DNA of 40,403 nucleotides from Cytophagales bacterium (lineage in GTDB: Bacteria; Bacteroidota; Bacteroidia; Cytophagales; Cyclobacteriaceae): the NCBI GenBank assembly GCA_003500135.1, contig DNTA01000280.1, forward strand, positions 1 through 40,403, read 5' to 3'. Position 1 is the first letter of the stretch, and each line of letters opens with the position of its first letter. Positions 39,841-40,403 of the stretch are shown one piece after another. Both the position numbers and the translations under genes were made by a program. The notes below the pieces were generated by a model that was not told where the DNA came from, searched no databases, and saw only the letters and a list, made by a program, of their open reading frames with translations.

Positions 39841-40403
39841 TCAGTCCTTCAAAGATTGATGAATTTTTAAAATTTGAGGAATAAGTAGCGATTTTTCATC
39901 ATTATTCAAAAGATAGTCAGCCAACTTTTTCTTTTTATTCTCCGATGCCTGTTTTTCCATTATATCCAACACTTGTTGTTCGGAACGCTCTTCATCGCGC
40001 ATTAATACACGATGAAGCCTTAACTGTTTCGGGGCTGTTACCACAATAAGCGCGGCAAGGTTTTTATAACTTCCGCTTTCAACTAAAAGCGCTGCTTCTT
40101 TTAAAACATAGGGTTGGCCCTGTTGCCCCTGACACCAGAATTCGAAATCCCTGGCTACTGCGGGGTGGACGAGTGCATTGAGCTTTGTTAACTCCGAAAC
40201 ATTTGAAAACACGTGGTCAGCAAGATATCTTCTGTTCAGTTCGCTATTGTTCAAATAGGCCTTCTGACCGAATGTCCCTTTTATTTCCCCAACGAGCTTT
40301 TTATCGTAATTCATCAACCACCTGGCCCTGTCATCCGCAAAATAGACAGGTACATTTAATTTTTGAAAAACCCGGCAAACGATGGATTTACCTGCTCCTA
40401 TGC
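39841..40403 (-). CDS. coaE: Dephospho-CoA kinase, 5' end cut by the window
   Basis: CoaE phosphorylates dephospho-CoA in the last step of coenzyme A synthesis. About 187 residues are visible; the first ten or so lie outside the window. The visible start IGAGKSIVCRVFQKLNVPVY contains the P-loop (GAGKS) and is followed by FADDRARWLM, as in the family. Internal parts include NALVHPAV and the LLVESGSYKNLAALIVVTAP segment with QLRLHRVLMRD. It is upstream of the sigma factor, with a 57-base gap that holds no clear promoter. Confidence 0.93.
   Translation of the reverse strand, partial: IGAGKSIVCRVFQKLNVPVYFADDRARWLMNYDKKLVGEIKGTFGQKAYLNNSELNRRYLADHVFSNVSELTKLNALVHPAVARDFEFWCQGQQGQPYVLKEAALLVESGSYKNLAALIVVTAPKQLRLHRVLMRDEERSEQQVLDIMEKQASENKKKKLADYLLNNDEKSLLIPQILKIHQSLKD

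Noticed and set aside
40315..40317. Apparent start of coaE at a TTG here
   Set aside because: The frame stays open to the window edge and encodes the GAGKS P-loop upstream, so this is an internal leucine codon.

Overview
The window is the core translation and transcription region of a Bacteroidota chromosome, most likely from the Cytophagales or a close relative. The placement rests on four things. Four operons start with the phylum-specific promoter TTTG-N19/20-TAnnTTTG. Genes lack clear GGAGG ribosome binding sites. Gene blocks such as rplQ-carA-eno and rpoC-DUF3467 are typical of the phylum, and rplQ has a long charged tail. The genus cannot be named from this sequence alone.

Almost everything from 1 to 35.9 kb is on the minus strand, so the transcription order runs from high to low coordinates. 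At 33.2-28.4 kb lie tRNA-Tyr, tRNA-Gly, tRNA-Thr and tuf, then tRNA-Trp, secE, nusG, rplK, rplA, rplJ and rplL. A structured leader follows, then rpoB, rpoC and a DUF3467 gene (28.3-19.8 kb). The str block rpsL-rpsG-fusA-rpsJ (19.7-16.3 kb) has its own promoter and ends at an intrinsic terminator. A new promoter then starts the long S10-spc-alpha run: rplC, rplD, rplW, rplB, rpsS, rplV, rpsC, rplP, rpmC, rpsQ, rplN, rplX, rplE, rpsN, rpsH, rplF, rplR, rpsE, rpmD, rplO, secY, infA, rpmJ, rpsM, rpsK, rpsD, rpoA, rplQ (16.2-2.6 kb). A strong terminator closes it. carA and eno follow (2.5-0.1 kb) with a terminator after eno.

Above 33.2 kb the content changes. There is an M1-family metallopeptidase lipoprotein on the minus strand. 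A short plus-strand group follows: a free-standing biotin carrier protein, pyrH and frr. A compact minus-strand operon closes the window: coaE (cut by the window end), an ECF sigma factor, a small Cys-rich anti-sigma-like protein, gmk and nadD.

The genes supply ribosomal proteins, RNA polymerase subunits, elongation factors and protein export, plus UMP and GMP kinases and CoA and NAD synthesis steps. No stretch over 300 bases lacks a gene. I see no CRISPR array, insertion sequence, prophage, toxin-antitoxin pair or defence system. The less ordinary items are regulatory: terminator/promoter junctions between operons, a hairpin-rich rplL-rpoB gap before a TTG-started rpoB, the uncharacterised DUF3467 gene behind rpoC, and the sigma/anti-sigma-like pair inside a housekeeping operon.
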